This document shows positions 18,969 to 31,463 of a DNA stretch of 64,000 bases, piece after piece. The notes under the pieces are model-generated. The model saw only the letters and a list, made by a program, of their open reading frames with translations, had not been told where the DNA came from and made no database searches. The number at the start of each line of letters is the position of its first letter. Position 1 is the stretch's first letter. A program made the position numbers and the translations under genes. Source of the DNA: Erwinia mallotivora (GTDB lineage Bacteria > Pseudomonadota > Gammaproteobacteria > Enterobacterales > Enterobacteriaceae); assembly GCF_000590885.1 (NCBI RefSeq), contig NZ_JFHN01000058.1, positions 1-64,000 on the forward strand, read 5' to 3'.

Positions 18969-20096
18969 TTACTCTTCTTCGCTGAAGTACCAGTAGCCGC
19001 TGTTCACCAGCGCGGACAGCTGAGCAAGGAATGCCGGATCGTCCAGCACCGCCCCCAGTTCTTCCGCACCCAGCGAATGCTGATTAGCCAGCAGCGTCAG
19101 GGCATCACGGTGTGGCGAGGCGATCTGTTCACCATTGATAAACACCGTATGTCCAATGGAGAGCACCCGCAGGCCACCCAGACGTTTCAGGCGATCCCCT
19201 TGTTGCAGGGCATCATAAATCTCATCAGGCTGGTAAGGCGGCTCCGGCGGGGCAATATCCAGTTCATGACGGGACTGGGAGATAAATTCGCCAAACCACT
19301 GACTGAAATCTTCCGGCTGGTTAACTAAATCGAGGATCATCTTCCGCATGCTCTCCAGCTCCTGCGGCAGGATCTCTGCGCTATGTTCACGCGCCGCCAC
19401 ATCCGGATCGCTGAAGCGATAGCTGCCCAGCTCGCGGGAAAGCACATAATCAGCAAAGCCACTGAGCAGTTCACGGCCGTTGGGAGCACGGAAGCCGACG
19501 GAATAACTGAGGGCATTTTCCAGTGAATAGCCTTCATGAGGGAATCCTGGCGGGATGTAGAGAATATCGCCAGGCTCGACTTCTTCATCGATAATCGCCT
19601 CGAAGGGTTCTACCTGAAGCAGATCAGGGTGAGGGCAGTGCTGTTTCATTGCCACCTTCTCACCGACACGCCAGCGGCGGCGGCCGGTGCCCTGGATGAT
19701 AAACACGTCGTACTGATCGAGGTGGGGGCCGACCCCGCCACCGGGCACGGAGAAAGAGATCATCAGGTCGTCTGTGCGCCAGTCTGGCAGAAAGCGAAAT
19801 GGACGCATCAGCGCGGCAGAGGGTTCGTGCCAGTGATCAACCGCCTGAACCAACAGTGACCAGTTGTTTTCGCCCAGATGGTCGAAGCTGGTGAACGGGC
19901 CGTGGCTGACCTGCCATTTGCCCTCTTGATGGCTAACCAGGCGACTGTCAACTTCGTTTTCCATCGCCAGACCGGCCAGCTCGTCCGGGGAAATGGGGTC
20001 AACAAAGTTTTTAAAACCGCGCTTGAGCAGCACCGGTCTTTTCTGCCAGTAACGTTGCACAAAATCGGGCCAGTTGAGGTCGAGATGATAATTCAT
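18969..20096 (-). CDS. roxA: Ribosomal protein uL16 arginine 3-hydroxylase RoxA (YcfD)
   Basis: This 375-residue 2-oxoglutarate/Fe(II) oxygenase of the JmjC type hydroxylates an arginine of ribosomal protein L16. The iron-binding triad is intact: H125 and D127 in GPHLDQYD, and H187 in GFPHEGY. The C-terminal winged-helix part and the end NSGYWYFSEEE match E. coli YcfD (373 aa). It lies downstream of phoPQ on the same strand, 94 bp after phoQ. Confidence 0.96.
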   Translation of the reverse strand: MNYHLDLNWPDFVQRYWQKRPVLLKRGFKNFVDPISPDELAGLAMENEVDSRLVSHQEGKWQVSHGPFTSFDHLGENNWSLLVQAVDHWHEPSAALMRPFRFLPDWRTDDLMISFSVPGGGVGPHLDQYDVFIIQGTGRRRWRVGEKVAMKQHCPHPDLLQVEPFEAIIDEEVEPGDILYIPPGFPHEGYSLENALSYSVGFRAPNGRELLSGFADYVLSRELGSYRFSDPDVAAREHSAEILPQELESMRKMILDLVNQPEDFSQWFGEFISQSRHELDIAPPEPPYQPDEIYDALQQGDRLKRLGGLRVLSIGHTVFINGEQIASPHRDALTLLANQHSLGAEELGAVLDDPAFLAQLSALVNSGYWYFSEEE

Positions 20097-20190
20097 TGAG
20101 CATTCCTGAGCTGCTGATTTTTATCGATTATAACAACGTTGAAAAAAACCGTACTCACCCTTTTTACCGGCGGGCTGGCAGTATGCCGAT

Positions 20191-21651
20191 TTATTCGTCG
20201 CCGTGCTGCACTTCCTGACGCTTGAAAATCACTTCCATCCTTGCGCCACCCAGTTCGCTGGTGCTGGCGATAATGTCGCCTGTGTATTGCTCCAGAATGT
20301 CTCTGGCGACGGCCAGCCCCAGCCCCTGGCCAGGCCGCAGCGTGTCGGCACGCTGTCCGCGGATAAAGATCAGGTCGCGTTTGCTTTCCGGAATACCCGG
20401 TCCGTCATCATCCACAATCAGATGCAGTTCGTTGTCGGTCTGGCGGGCGGTGATTTCAACAAATTCCAGGCAGTATTTACAGGCGTTATCCAGCACGTTG
20501 CCCATCACTTCCATAAAGTCGTTTTGCTCGCCGATAAAGGTCAGTTCCGGCGAGATATCCAGCGTCAGCGAGACGCCTTTACGCTGATAGACTTTATTCA
20601 GCGCTGAGCACAGGCTGTCCAGCAGGCCCGGCACGGAATGTAATTCACGTTTGAGAACGTTGTGGTCAGCCTGCATGCTGGCACGATGCAGATAGTAGCC
20701 GATTTGCTGTGAAATGCGGCTGATCTGCTCCAGCATTATCGGTTCGGCCTGCTCAATCGACAGATTGCGTCCGCCGCGAAGTGAGCGCAGCGTGGTCTGC
20801 AATACGGCTAGCGGCGTTTTAAGGCTGTGTGTCAAATCGCTTAAGGTAGTGCGATAGCGGGTGTAGCGCTGCCGTTCATTGTCCAGCAGTAAGTTAAGGT
20901 TGCGCACCAGACTTTTGAGTTCCTGTGGCGGCTGGGGTTCGAGCGTCTCGCGGGTGCCGTTTTCCAACTCCCGCACCTGACTGGCAAGCTTTCCAATCGG
21001 GCGAAGGCTCCAGTGTGCCGCCAGCCACAGCAGCGGGATCACCAGCAGCAGGTTGACCAGTAACACATAGCTGAACCATGACCACACCACGTCAGAATGT
21101 TGTAATTCCTGAGGAATAGAATCAACCACCACAATCGTCAGCGCGGGAAGAGTGGGGGTGGCATCATAGCGGTTTACCGCCACCGAGTGGGTAAAGGTAT
21201 CGTTATTGTCATCATCGTAGGCGGTCATTTTGTTCTGCGCCTCCGGGTCGTTCCCCAGCGCCTGACGACTGGTGCTGTTGTCGGTATTAATCTCATAAAA
21301 ACCGGAGCGCTTCAGCCAGTCATGGTTGATCTTTCCGCGGATCTCTGGCACATCGCGTAACTGCCACAGCAGTTTGCCTTTTTCGTTGTAGATAAATACT
21401 AACGTCGGGAAGTTAAGGGAAATCGATCCTGGCTGAACGATGCTCAATTTGTCGTCCTGCCACTGTGCCAGGGTAAAAAACAGGTTGCTTTCGCCTCGCA
21501 TCACCCGATAGGTATTTTTGTCGAAGCTCACCACGTAGCCGACCACGGCAACCATGCCATAGGAGAGCGAGAGAATAAGAACCACTACTGCCGTGGCGAG
21601 TAAAAAACGGGCCCGGAGAGAAAAGGGTGTTTTAAGGGTGAATGTTGGCAT
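20191..21651 (-). CDS. phoQ: Sensor histidine kinase PhoQ
   Basis: This 486-residue protein has the same length as E. coli PhoQ. It senses low Mg2+, cationic peptides and acid in the periplasm and phosphorylates PhoP. Order: TM1 (about 15-40), PAS-like periplasmic sensor with an acidic patch (DDDNND near 150), TM2 (about 195-215), HAMP, phosphoacceptor H275 in LTHSLKTPL, and the ATPase domain with DNACKY and DDGPGIP. I start at ATG 21651, four bases after the phoP stop. An in-frame start 11 codons upstream would overlap phoP and is not conserved. Confidence 0.97.
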   Translation of the reverse strand: MPTFTLKTPFSLRARFLLATAVVVLILSLSYGMVAVVGYVVSFDKNTYRVMRGESNLFFTLAQWQDDKLSIVQPGSISLNFPTLVFIYNEKGKLLWQLRDVPEIRGKINHDWLKRSGFYEINTDNSTSRQALGNDPEAQNKMTAYDDDNNDTFTHSVAVNRYDATPTLPALTIVVVDSIPQELQHSDVVWSWFSYVLLVNLLLVIPLLWLAAHWSLRPIGKLASQVRELENGTRETLEPQPPQELKSLVRNLNLLLDNERQRYTRYRTTLSDLTHSLKTPLAVLQTTLRSLRGGRNLSIEQAEPIMLEQISRISQQIGYYLHRASMQADHNVLKRELHSVPGLLDSLCSALNKVYQRKGVSLTLDISPELTFIGEQNDFMEVMGNVLDNACKYCLEFVEITARQTDNELHLIVDDDGPGIPESKRDLIFIRGQRADTLRPGQGLGLAVARDILEQYTGDIIASTSELGGARMEVIFKRQEVQHGDE

Positions 21652-21655
21652 CTGA

Positions 21656-22324
21656 TCAGATATCAAACCTGTAACCCTGACCACGTACGGTGGTGATCAC
21701 CTCCTGCGGGTACAGCGCCTGGATTTTTTTACGTAAGCGTCCCATCAGCACGTCGATGGTATGGCTTTCACGCAGTTCGGCATCGGGATAGAGCTGAAGC
21801 ATCAGCGAGTCTTTGCTGACCACTTTTCCGGCATTACGAATCAATGTTTCGATGATGGTGTATTCAAAGGCGGTCAGTTTGATTTGTTGCTCATCAATGG
21901 TCAGTTCACGACGGGAGAGATCGACCTGAAAAGGCGTCAGGGTGATAATCTGCGAAGCCAGACCGCTGTTGCGTCGCATCAGTGCCTGCATCCGTGCCAC
22001 CACCTCTTCGATATGAAAGGGTTTGGTGACATAGTCATCTGCGCCAGCCTCCAGCGCTTCAACTTTTGCCTGCCAGCCTTCGCGCGCGGTCAGAACCAGA
22101 ATCGGTTGTTTTACCTCCTGGGTTCGCCAGCGACGGATCAGCGACATACCGTCTTCATCGGGCAAACCCAAATCGACCAGCGTAATATCGGGCGTATGCT
22201 CATTAAGAAAATAATCTGCCTCTTTGGCATCTTCCGCTGCGTCAACCTGATGACCCATTTCACGCAGTTGCACGGAGAGATGATGACGTAGCAGAGGGTT
22301 ATCTTCCACAATCAGTACACGCAT
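21656..22324 (-). CDS. phoP: Response regulator PhoP
   Basis: This 222-residue OmpR-family regulator has a receiver domain with phosphoacceptor D51 ([12 protein letters not shown]) and a C-terminal winged helix ending [10 protein letters not shown]. It controls Mg2+ uptake, envelope remodelling and antimicrobial peptide resistance with PhoQ. It is first in the phoPQ operon and sits behind a PhoP box with correct spacing to a -10, so autoregulation is expected. Confidence 0.98.
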   Translation of the reverse strand: MRVLIVEDNPLLRHHLSVQLREMGHQVDAAEDAKEADYFLNEHTPDITLVDLGLPDEDGMSLIRRWRTQEVKQPILVLTAREGWQAKVEALEAGADDYVTKPFHIEEVVARMQALMRRNSGLASQIITLTPFQVDLSRRELTIDEQQIKLTAFEYTIIETLIRNAGKVVSKDSLMLQLYPDAELRESHTIDVLMGRLRKKIQALYPQEVITTVRGQGYRFDI

Positions 22325-22383
22325 AATATTATCCTTTATCTGTGATTCGGGGGGGCCACGGGCCTTATGATAATCTTAAGGAA

Positions 22384-22418
22384 AGTATAGGCGAAAGCGG
22401 ATAAACAGCAGGTTAACA
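22384..22418 (-). promoter_or_regulatory. PhoP box and -10 of the phoPQ operon
   Basis: On the minus strand, TGTTAA-CCTGC-TGTTTA (22402-22418) matches the PhoP direct-repeat consensus (T)GTTTA-N5-(T)GTTTA with the usual 11-bp period. TATACT (22384-22389) follows 12 bp later, the spacing of PhoP-activated promoters. Confidence 0.75.
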
Positions 22419-22450
22419 CAGGCTGACTAACGCCAGCCCGTGCAGGCAGG

Positions 22451-24486
<2,036 letters not shown>

Positions 24487-24546
24487 GGTAACTCCTGTAT
24501 ACGCCTGTGTGCAGAGATAAATGCGCGATGAACTGCCGGTACAGGA

Positions 24547-25650
24547 TCAGAGCAGCGGCAGCCGCTGTTCAATAATACCGCCCCCCAGGCAGACCTCACC
24601 CAGATAGAAAACGGCGGACTGGCCCGGAGTGACCGCAGCGACCGGCTCATCAAAACGAACGTCCAGACGATCTTCGCCCAGTGGGACGAGGGTGCAGGGA
24701 ATATCGCTCTGACGATAGCGGGTTTTCACCGAGCAACGCAGTTCAGCGGTCAGAGGAGCACGATCCACCCAGTGCAGTTGTTGTGCAATCAAGCCGGATG
24801 ACATCAGGCGCGGATGGTCATGCCCCTGCGCCACTACCAGCCGGTTGTTTGCCACGTCTTTGTCCACCACATACCAGGGATCTTCACTTCCCTCACGGGT
24901 ACCACCGATACCGAGGCCCTTACGTTGGCCCAGCGTGTGATACATCAGCCCCTGATGTTCACCAACAACATCGCCGTCGACGCTGACGATGATGCCAGGC
25001 TGGGCGGGCAGATAGCGCCCGAGGAAATCGCGAAATTTACGCTCACCAATAAAACAGATACCGGTGGAGTCTTTTTTCTTTGCGGTGACCAGTTCCAGCT
25101 GCTCCGCAAGACGACGAACTTCTGGTTTTGCCAGTTCGCCCACCGGAAACAGGCTGCGGGCAATCTGCTGATGACCGAGAGTGTAAAGGAAATAGCTTTG
25201 ATCTTTATTGTCATCCAGGCCGCGTAACAGACGACTTTTGCCGTCGATATCCTGACGACGAACATAGTGGCCGGTAGCAATAAAGTCGGCGTTCAGATCC
25301 TCGGCGGCAAATTCCAGAAAGGCTTTGAATTTGATCTCTTTATTGCACAGGATATCGGGATTAGGGGTGCGGCCCGCTTTGTATTCTGCCAGGAAATGTT
25401 CAAACACGTTATCCCAGTATTCTGCCGCAAAATTGACCGTGTGCAGCTCGATTCCCAGCTTGTCGCAGACGGCCTGCGCATCGGCCAGATCTTCCGCCGC
25501 CGTACAGTATTCCTCACCGTCATCCTCTTCCCAGTTTTTCATAAACAGGCCTTCCACCTGATAGCCCTGCTGTTGCAGTAACCAGGCGGAAACGGAAGAG
25601 TCGACGCCGCCGGACATGCCGACGATCACTTTTTTCTGACTTGATGACAT
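24547..25650 (-). CDS. mnmA: tRNA-specific 2-thiouridylase MnmA
   Basis: This 367-residue enzyme puts the 2-thio group on U34 of tRNA-Lys, -Glu and -Gln, using ATP and sulfur relayed by TusE. The PP-loop GMSGGVDSS is near residue 11. The two catalytic cysteines are in [12 protein letters not shown] and [13 protein letters not shown] start at ATG 25650 ([20 protein letters not shown]); the open frame extends 26 codons upstream into nudJ without conservation. Operon order nudJ-mnmA-hflD-purB is as in E. coli. Confidence 0.97.
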   Translation of the reverse strand: MSSSQKKVIVGMSGGVDSSVSAWLLQQQGYQVEGLFMKNWEEDDGEEYCTAAEDLADAQAVCDKLGIELHTVNFAAEYWDNVFEHFLAEYKAGRTPNPDILCNKEIKFKAFLEFAAEDLNADFIATGHYVRRQDIDGKSRLLRGLDDNKDQSYFLYTLGHQQIARSLFPVGELAKPEVRRLAEQLELVTAKKKDSTGICFIGERKFRDFLGRYLPAQPGIIVSVDGDVVGEHQGLMYHTLGQRKGLGIGGTREGSEDPWYVVDKDVANNRLVVAQGHDHPRLMSSGLIAQQLHWVDRAPLTAELRCSVKTRYRQSDIPCTLVPLGEDRLDVRFDEPVAAVTPGQSAVFYLGEVCLGGGIIEQRLPLL

Positions 25651-25702
25651 GAGAAACACCTGACTTTGAATGGCTGGCCGCCCTTTAAAATTGCGGCGTA
25701 GT

Positions 25703-26179
25703 CTACCATGCGTCTGGCGCGGGCGCATCCTCGCTAAAAGGCCACTGAAAAGCGCTCAGCACCTCCAGAGGATAGCGCTGACCCTGCTGGTAAATCCGCA
25801 GGCTTTCCGCCACCAGCGGCGAACGGAGTTTTCTGGCACTGAAGATCTCATCCGCTGGCAGCCACCAGCAGCGGTCAATATCACGGTCCTGCGGCCAGGT
25901 TGGCAGCATTTTTGGTAAATCCAGCGCGAACAGAAAACGCAGAAACGGCGTGTTATCCGGCGCGATCCATTGATGAAGACGTAAAAAAGCCTGAGGTACG
26001 GCTTCAAGACCCGTTTCTTCATAAAGCTCACGTGCAGCGGCCTGCAACAGGGTTTCGTTGGCTTCCAGATGACCGGCAGGCTGGTTCCAGGTGGCGCGGC
26101 CACGAACCATCTCCTCCACCACCAGAAAATGCCCCTCAGCCTGTACCACGGTTGCTACGGTGACGTGCGGTTTAAACAT
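25703..26179 (-). CDS. nudJ: Nudix phosphatase NudJ
   Basis: This 158-residue Nudix hydrolase has the full box starting G36-H-L-E-A-N-E and containing REL-YEETG. In E. coli NudJ hydrolyses nucleoside tri- and diphosphates and hydroxymethylpyrimidine pyrophosphate. I start at ATG 26179 ([20 protein letters not shown]), with GGAGTCAGAGAC in front; 21 codons further upstream are open but overlap rluE. It precedes mnmA in the same orientation. Confidence 0.94.
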   Translation of the reverse strand: MFKPHVTVATVVQAEGHFLVVEEMVRGRATWNQPAGHLEANETLLQAAARELYEETGLEAVPQAFLRLHQWIAPDNTPFLRFLFALDLPKMLPTWPQDRDIDRCWWLPADEIFSARKLRSPLVAESLRIYQQGQRYPLEVLSAFQWPFSEDAPAPDAW

Positions 26180-26208
26180 GTCTCTGACTCCTTGTTGCCA
26201 GTAATGGC

Positions 26209-26841
26209 TTAACGGGGAAATTCGGCGGTAATATCTCGCCACTCTCCCGGCGATAAATCCTGCAACATGACGTTGCCTACCGCAAAGCGGATAAGGCGCA
26301 GGGTAGGAAAACCGATATGAGCGGTCATCCGCCTGACCTGACGATTGCGGCCTTCACAGAGCGTGATTTTCAGCCAGCTGACCGGAATCGCTTTGCGCTC
26401 GCGTATAGGAGGATTGCGCGGCCACAGCCAGTGTGGCTGGTCTACCCGTTCGACATCAGCAGGAAGGGTAGGGCCATCTTTAAGAATAACGCCCTGACGC
26501 AATGGCTGGATGTCTTCTTCTGAGGGCTCGCCTTCCACCTGAACGTAATAGATTTTACCCGTCTTTTTGCCGGGCTGAGTCAGGGTAGCCTGCAAGGCCC
26601 CGTCATTAGTCAGCACCATCAACCCTTCGCTGTCACGGTCAAGGCGTCCGGCAGCATAAACGCCCGGCAGCGGAATAAAATTCTTTAGCGTGCGTCGTCC
26701 GGCTTCATCGCTGAACTGGGGCAGCACGTCAAAAGGTTTGTTAAAAGCAATAACCCGACGTGGCCCGCTTTTCGCAGCCTGAGGGGAAGCTGATGAGCTG
26801 AATCGTTTAACGCGGTGATTCTTAAGGGAAGATTTAAGCAT
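26209..26841 (-). CDS. rluE: 23S rRNA pseudouridine 2457 synthase RluE
   Basis: This 210-residue protein of the RsuA/RluB/E/F family isomerises U2457 of 23S rRNA. The catalytic Asp is in GRLDRDSEG. The start at ATG 26841 ([11 protein letters not shown]) gives a length near that of E. coli RluE. The open frame runs 36 codons upstream into the icd promoter region, and no strong ribosome site distinguishes the starts, so the start is less certain than the identity. It is divergent from icd. Confidence 0.93.
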   Translation of the reverse strand: MLKSSLKNHRVKRFSSSASPQAAKSGPRRVIAFNKPFDVLPQFSDEAGRRTLKNFIPLPGVYAAGRLDRDSEGLMVLTNDGALQATLTQPGKKTGKIYYVQVEGEPSEEDIQPLRQGVILKDGPTLPADVERVDQPHWLWPRNPPIRERKAIPVSWLKITLCEGRNRQVRRMTAHIGFPTLRLIRFAVGNVMLQDLSPGEWRDITAEFPR

Positions 26842-26973
26842 GTTATTTGCACTTGTTAACAATAAGCGCATTATAACGCAAACCGGTGATGATTGGCGCG
26901 GGCTGAATATTGCAGTAGTATTGTCCCGCATCTTACAAATCATTAACAAATAAAGCGCTCGAAGGAGAGGTTA

Positions 26974-28224
26974 ATGGAAAGCAAAGTAGTTGTTCCGGCG
27001 GAAGGTCAGAAAATCACCCTGGAAAAGGGCAAGCTCAACGTACCCAACAACCCGATCATTCCATTTATTGAAGGTGACGGGATTGGTGTGGACGTTTCTC
27101 CAGTGATGATTAAAGTCGTCGATGCCGCTGTGAAGAAAGCTTATAACGGTGAGCGTAAAATTTCCTGGATGGAAATTTACACCGGTGAGAAATCGGTAGA
27201 GCTTTACGGCCAGGACGTCTGGCTGCCACAAGAAACCCTCGATCTGATTAAAGAATATCGCGTGGCCATTAAAGGCCCGCTGACCACGCCGGTTGGTGGC
27301 GGTATTCGTTCGCTGAACGTGGCGCTGCGTCAGCAGCTTGATCTCTATATTTGTCTGCGCCCGGTTCGTTACTACACTGGCACACCAAGCCCGGTAAAAC
27401 GTCCGGAAGAGACCGACATGGTTATCTTCCGTGAAAACTCTGAAGATATTTATGCGGGTATTGAATGGAAAGCTGGTTCTGCTGAGGCAGACAAGGTAAT
27501 CAAATTCCTGCGTGATGAAATGGGTGTGAAGAAAATTCGCTTCCCTGAGCAGTGTGGTATTGGCGTCAAGCCTTGCTCTGAGGCGGGTACTAAGCGTCTG
27601 GTCCGCGCGGCGATTGAATACGCGATTACCAACGATCGTGACTCCGTCACCCTGGTCCACAAAGGCAACATTATGAAGTTCACCGAAGGCGCTTTCAAAG
27701 ACTGGGGTTACCAGCTGGCGAAAGAAGAGTTTGGTGGTGAGCTGATTGATGGCGGCCCCTGGATGAAGATTAAGAATCCAAACAACGGCAAAGAGATTGT
27801 CATCAAAGATGTTATCGCTGATGCATTCCTGCAACAGATCCTGCTGCGTCCTGCCGAGTATGATGTGATTGCCTGTATGAACCTGAACGGTGACTACATT
27901 TCTGATGCGCTGGCAGCACAGGTTGGCGGTATCGGTATTGCGCCTGGCGCAAATATTGGTGACGAGTGTGCGCTGTTCGAAGCAACGCACGGTACAGCAC
28001 CAAAATATGCAGGCCAGGACAAGGTGAATCCGGGTTCGGTCATTCTTTCTGCTGAGATGATGCTGCGTCACATGGAGTGGTTCGAAGCCGCTGACCTGAT
28101 TGTTAAAGGCATGGAAGGCGCGATTGCCGCGAAGACCGTGACTTATGACTTCGAACGTCTGATGGACGGTGCTAAGCTGCTGAAATCTTCAGAGTTTGGC
28201 GAAGCGATGATCAAGCATATGTAA
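26974..28224 (+). CDS. icd: Isocitrate dehydrogenase (NADP+)
   Basis: This 416-residue TCA-cycle enzyme has the E. coli length and converts isocitrate to 2-oxoglutarate. S113 in [12 protein letters not shown] is the residue phosphorylated by AceK in E. coli. The signature [17 protein letters not shown] and the [17 protein letters not shown] part are intact. GGAGAGG precedes the ATG. The 3' end is the integration site of e14/P21-type phages in E. coli, and a phage-like island begins just downstream here, though I find no duplicated icd end. Confidence 0.98.
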   Translation: MESKVVVPAEGQKITLEKGKLNVPNNPIIPFIEGDGIGVDVSPVMIKVVDAAVKKAYNGERKISWMEIYTGEKSVELYGQDVWLPQETLDLIKEYRVAIKGPLTTPVGGGIRSLNVALRQQLDLYICLRPVRYYTGTPSPVKRPEETDMVIFRENSEDIYAGIEWKAGSAEADKVIKFLRDEMGVKKIRFPEQCGIGVKPCSEAGTKRLVRAAIEYAITNDRDSVTLVHKGNIMKFTEGAFKDWGYQLAKEEFGGELIDGGPWMKIKNPNNGKEIVIKDVIADAFLQQILLRPAEYDVIACMNLNGDYISDALAAQVGGIGIAPGANIGDECALFEATHGTAPKYAGQDKVNPGSVILSAEMMLRHMEWFEAADLIVKGMEGAIAAKTVTYDFERLMDGAKLLKSSEFGEAMIKHM

Positions 28225-28241
28225 GCGGATTTGAGTTATAC

Positions 28242-28281
28242 AAAGCCAACATAATTGTTCAGATTGTGTTGGCTTTATTTT
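28242..28281 (+). terminator. Rho-independent terminator of icd
   Basis: AAAGCCAACA (28242-28251) pairs perfectly with TGTTGGCTTT (28267-28276), followed by ATTTTT. Confidence 0.85.
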
Positions 28282-28600
28282 TGTGGTTTTCCAGGGGGTA
28301 AATAAATCAGCCGTAGTTCAGCGCCACCAGGTGAGTTATCAGGACAGCATTCCTGCTGCCATTTCACCCGTTTATAAAGGGTGCGATGAAATATTTGTAC
28401 GGATATTAAGTATAAAGATGATCAATTTTCTGCATCAACAGATAATATATTGCAGGAAATAAGGGCCCGGGTATTGCGCATCGGGTTTTGACTGTCTGTA
28501 TCACGTTCTAACTTCACCCGGCAGAACTGATTTTTATTTTACAATCAGAGTTTTTTATTGAAAGACAGAGTGTTACGTTACAGATTCATTCTCCAGGTAG
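28282..28600. other. Intergenic region after icd
   Basis: I see no gene or repeat of the icd 3' end here. Base composition falls toward AT-rich from about 28.5 kb, marking the start of the accessory island. Confidence 0.5.
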
Positions 28601-29629
28601 TTAAAAAATTCTTCTTAATTTTTTAAACGTTCCTCTGGTTAAAGGATGTTTAGTAAATTTATAGGCTGCCTTAAGTACGATAAGTGGCAGTACCGGCAGA
28701 AGTTTACATATAATGGAAAGTTTGATTTTGTATGTTACAGGGGAATATTTGTTTTTCCACACAATTTCTTTGTATTCATTGAATATCGCGTTAACTTCTT
28801 TTCTGTCTTCACGATTACTTTTTGATATCTTGATAATGTCATGCATAAATGATGGACCGAACCGTGGGATCATTAAGTCGCGAAAATAAAACCTGCCCCG
28901 CACGTAATCATCTTCAAAAGTTGAACACAGCTTCTTAAAATACCTGAATCTGCTTCTGCTCATTTTTATTGAATATGAGGTGCTGTTATAGTTTATGCAC
29001 CAGACGTAAACCGGGGTATCAACAAAATAATTGCTGTAGCCTGACCTGAAAAAGCGCATGAACAGGTCGTCATCTTCATAACCGGTAAACTGCTCATCAA
29101 ATCCACCAATGTCCATAAAGGCTTTTTTACTGACTAATGTAGCCGAAGGCAGAACAAACATGTCATTGCCAATCAGATTGAAGATATCAGACTTAGGGTG
29201 GCTGGAGTGACGTTTTACCATGGAGGTAAAGAGTATGTTCCCATCGCCATCAGCTTCCATGCAATCGCCATAGGCATAACCGAAGCGGGAGTCATCAGTG
29301 GGCATGGCATTAACTAAAATTTCAATATGCTTATCAATATAGAAATCATCCTGATCAAGGAAACAGATAAAATCTGAAGTTGAAGAGCGGACACCTGAAT
29401 TTCTGGCTGAACCCTGGCCACCATTTTCTTTGTCTATAATAGTGAAGTTATACGTTTGCTGAAGGGCATAAAGGGCATCTCTTTCTTCCTCTTTAGAACC
29501 ATCGTTAACTACAATTATTTCCTTTGCCGGAAAAGATTGGTTCACAGCACTCACAATTGCCCTTTCGATCCACCGGGAGCCATTATAGTAAGCAATGACA
29601 ACGGCTACCGTAACTTCTTTATTGTTCAT
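28601..29629 (-). CDS. Family 2 glycosyltransferase
   Basis: This 342-residue protein has a GT-A fold N-terminus: VAVVIAYYNGSRWIERAIVS, VVNDGS, then ENGGQGSARNSGV and the metal-binding DQDD at residues 92-95. GYEDDDLFMRFFRSGY near 182 is the acceptor-site region. About 100 C-terminal residues are basic and may contact the membrane, but no clear transmembrane helix is seen. It probably transfers a sugar from a nucleotide donor to a surface polysaccharide; donor and acceptor are unknown. The gene is markedly more AT-rich than the backbone and stands alone after icd, suggesting horizontal acquisition. The ribosome site is weak. Confidence 0.85.
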   Translation of the reverse strand: MNNKEVTVAVVIAYYNGSRWIERAIVSAVNQSFPAKEIIVVNDGSKEEERDALYALQQTYNFTIIDKENGGQGSARNSGVRSSTSDFICFLDQDDFYIDKHIEILVNAMPTDDSRFGYAYGDCMEADGDGNILFTSMVKRHSSHPKSDIFNLIGNDMFVLPSATLVSKKAFMDIGGFDEQFTGYEDDDLFMRFFRSGYSNYFVDTPVYVWCINYNSTSYSIKMSRSRFRYFKKLCSTFEDDYVRGRFYFRDLMIPRFGPSFMHDIIKISKSNREDRKEVNAIFNEYKEIVWKNKYSPVTYKIKLSIICKLLPVLPLIVLKAAYKFTKHPLTRGTFKKLRRIF

Positions 29630-30371
29630 TTTTAAGCTGACCTTACTCTTATTGATACAGGGGATTCCATGTCTGTCAATTTATAAATCGTTATTGATAA
29701 TATAAAACATTTCATATTTTTTGTTTTCAATGAATGCTAAACAGATTTAGTATAATTAATAAATATCCTAAAGGCTATATTGATTTATTTTTGGCCTTTA
29801 AAGAAAATAAAACCACTGATTATTAATAAAGTATAAAAATGGCTTTTTCTTTTTATCAAATAAGTCTCAGCTGTAAATATTTTTTATCTGAATATTGGTA
29901 TGAATGAATAGATGTTATGGTGAGATGTCAGATAGAGCCCAGTAAGTGAAAAACGAGTAAAGATGCAATTGCGATTTTAACAAGCGCGCCCTGGGGAGTG
30001 ACAGTGGGAGGAGGAATCTGCCAGCAGGGAATGAGAATAAAGTCGTCTTAACCTGCTCTGGAGATACCTCACTTCTGAGGCATCAAAAACAATGAAAAAC
30101 GTAGCAGAACCTTTGCCCGGACGTCTCTGATTGAGACAGCGGCTTTAAGTATGACTATATGGGTAAACAGCACCATACATTACCACTGATAATAATCTTC
30201 TTGCCCTGTACCGGACAGCCGAGATTTCAGTGAGCAATCCGGGCCTGTACGACCCGGTTATCCACATGCATAATTCTTAATCATGTTGGCATTTCCATCA
30301 GTCGCGGGCATTAAGCGGATTCATGTTATATGCCGGGAAGTTGCAGGCTTGCAGGGCGGGTATCAGCCTGA
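29630..30371. other. AT-rich non-coding stretch of the island
   Basis: I find no supportable gene in these 740 bases. There are only short hairpins, such as CCTCA/TGAGG near 30067-30080. It may contain gene remnants that are too decayed to recognise. Confidence 0.45.
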
Positions 30372-30518
30372 TCAAAGCCCCCGATGTTGCAGAATGAACA
30401 ATGCAACGCGGTAGATAAAATTCTCTATTTCGATTAACAGTGGGACTGAAGTCACCGCCATGACAAAGATGCCAGCCAGAAATATAAAAATTAATGAGTA
30501 GACTATCTTTCGACGCAT
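30372..30518 (-). CDS. Small predicted membrane protein (48 aa)
   Basis: On the minus strand an ATG at 30518, preceded by AGAGGGACG, opens a 48-codon frame starting MRRKIVYSLIFIFLAGIFVM. Residues about 5-29 form one hydrophobic helix after a basic N-terminus, and a second hydrophobic stretch covers about 35-44. I do not recognise a family. It lies just downstream of the S24 repressor on the same strand, with 170 bp between. Confidence 0.5.
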   Translation of the reverse strand: MRRKIVYSLIFIFLAGIFVMAVTSVPLLIEIENFIYRVALFILQHRGL

Positions 30519-30687
30519 TAACGTCCCTCTTAAGTTAGCATATCAGGACCGGGCTTTAATGGTGTCACAAGTTTAAACATCGACCGTGACAGCAAAAAAA
30601 TTAAATTGCTGCCGGTCACGATATTAAAATTTCCCGCAAAGTTGCATTCTGCCATCAGGTGTCTGGCTGTAAAATGTCACTTTTCCA

Positions 30688-31377
30688 TTAGCCGTGGCGG
30701 CGAAACTGTTGGGACTGGCTGAGCATTACTCTGCCAGCGACGTGTAGCATGGTCAGCTCATCCCCGGAGATAGACCACTCCTTGTAACGGGGATTATCTG
30801 AGATGACCAGCAGTTCCGATTTCACTTTTTGCAGTCTTTTTACAAACATATCGCCGTTGAAATCGAAAACATAAATACCATCGCCGTCGAAAAACGACAC
30901 GCTGACGTCAACAAAAATCAAATCTCCTGGCTCGATAGTGCCTTCCATGCTGTCGCCGCGAACGTTAATTAATTTAACGCTGCCTTCAGGTTTATTGCCA
31001 AAGATAAGGCTGGCTTCTTTACGCACGTATTCAATGGAGCGGATGACCTGAACCATTTCACGGGCTTGAGAACCCTGGCCTGCGCTGGCTGAAACATCAA
31101 GAAAGTCAACTCGATACACATCATCTCTCCCCATTCCGGTTGATGAATCAGTACTGTATAAATAGCCAGTACTGTTAAGCTCTCCTGATGAGAATAGCTC
31201 AGAAATGGGGACGGCGAGAGCGTCAGCAATTTTTTGCAACAGGTTATCGCTGTAACCCTGTCGGCCACGTTCAAGTCGGGAAAGGTTACCGACATCACTC
31301 TCTACCAGTAATGCAAGATCATGCAAGGTCAGGTGCTTCGCTTTACGAAGCTCCCTGATACGTTCTCCAGGTTTCAT
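30688..31377 (-). CDS. LexA-like phage repressor (XRE HTH plus S24 peptidase)
   Basis: This 229-residue protein has an N-terminal HTH (about 5-60: ERIRELRKAKHLTLHDLALL, then GNLSRLERGRQGYS). A linker carries the Ala-Gly bond A99-G100 (SASAGQG), as in self-cleaving repressors. The S24 domain has catalytic S143 (GDSMEG) and K180 (MFVKRLQ). Such repressors cleave themselves when RecA is activated by DNA damage. It is divergent from an endolysin-holin-tailspike set, with palindromic operators between, and is the obvious switch for that cassette. Confidence 0.92.
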   Translation of the reverse strand: MKPGERIRELRKAKHLTLHDLALLVESDVGNLSRLERGRQGYSDNLLQKIADALAVPISELFSSGELNSTGYLYSTDSSTGMGRDDVYRVDFLDVSASAGQGSQAREMVQVIRSIEYVRKEASLIFGNKPEGSVKLINVRGDSMEGTIEPGDLIFVDVSVSFFDGDGIYVFDFNGDMFVKRLQKVKSELLVISDNPRYKEWSISGDELTMLHVAGRVMLSQSQQFRRHG

Positions 31378-31397
31378 CGGATTAATTCACCTTTTTT

Positions 31398-31460
31398 ATG
31401 CGCAATACGCAAAGTAACTTGCAGGAATGCAATTCGGTTACTAATATGCGTAATACGCAT
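31398..31460 (+). promoter_or_regulatory. Operators and rightward promoter of the lysis cassette
   Basis: O1 (31398-31412, ATGCGCAATACGCAA) and O2 (31446-31460, ATGCGTA-A-TACGCAT, a perfect palindrome) share a 15-bp pattern, with centres 48 bp apart. A sigma-70 promoter toward the endolysin has TTGCAG (31419-31424), 17 bp, then TAATAT (31442-31447). Its -10 overlaps O2, so repressor there should block it. O1 lies 21-35 bp upstream of the repressor ATG and probably autoregulates it. Confidence 0.8.
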
Positions 31461-31463
31461 TAA

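Noticed and set aside
26971-28071. Long open frame antisense to icd (366 codons)
   Set aside because: It is the complement of a highly expressed, fully conserved gene, and its composition (many Arg, His, Asn, Phe) is that of a shadow frame.
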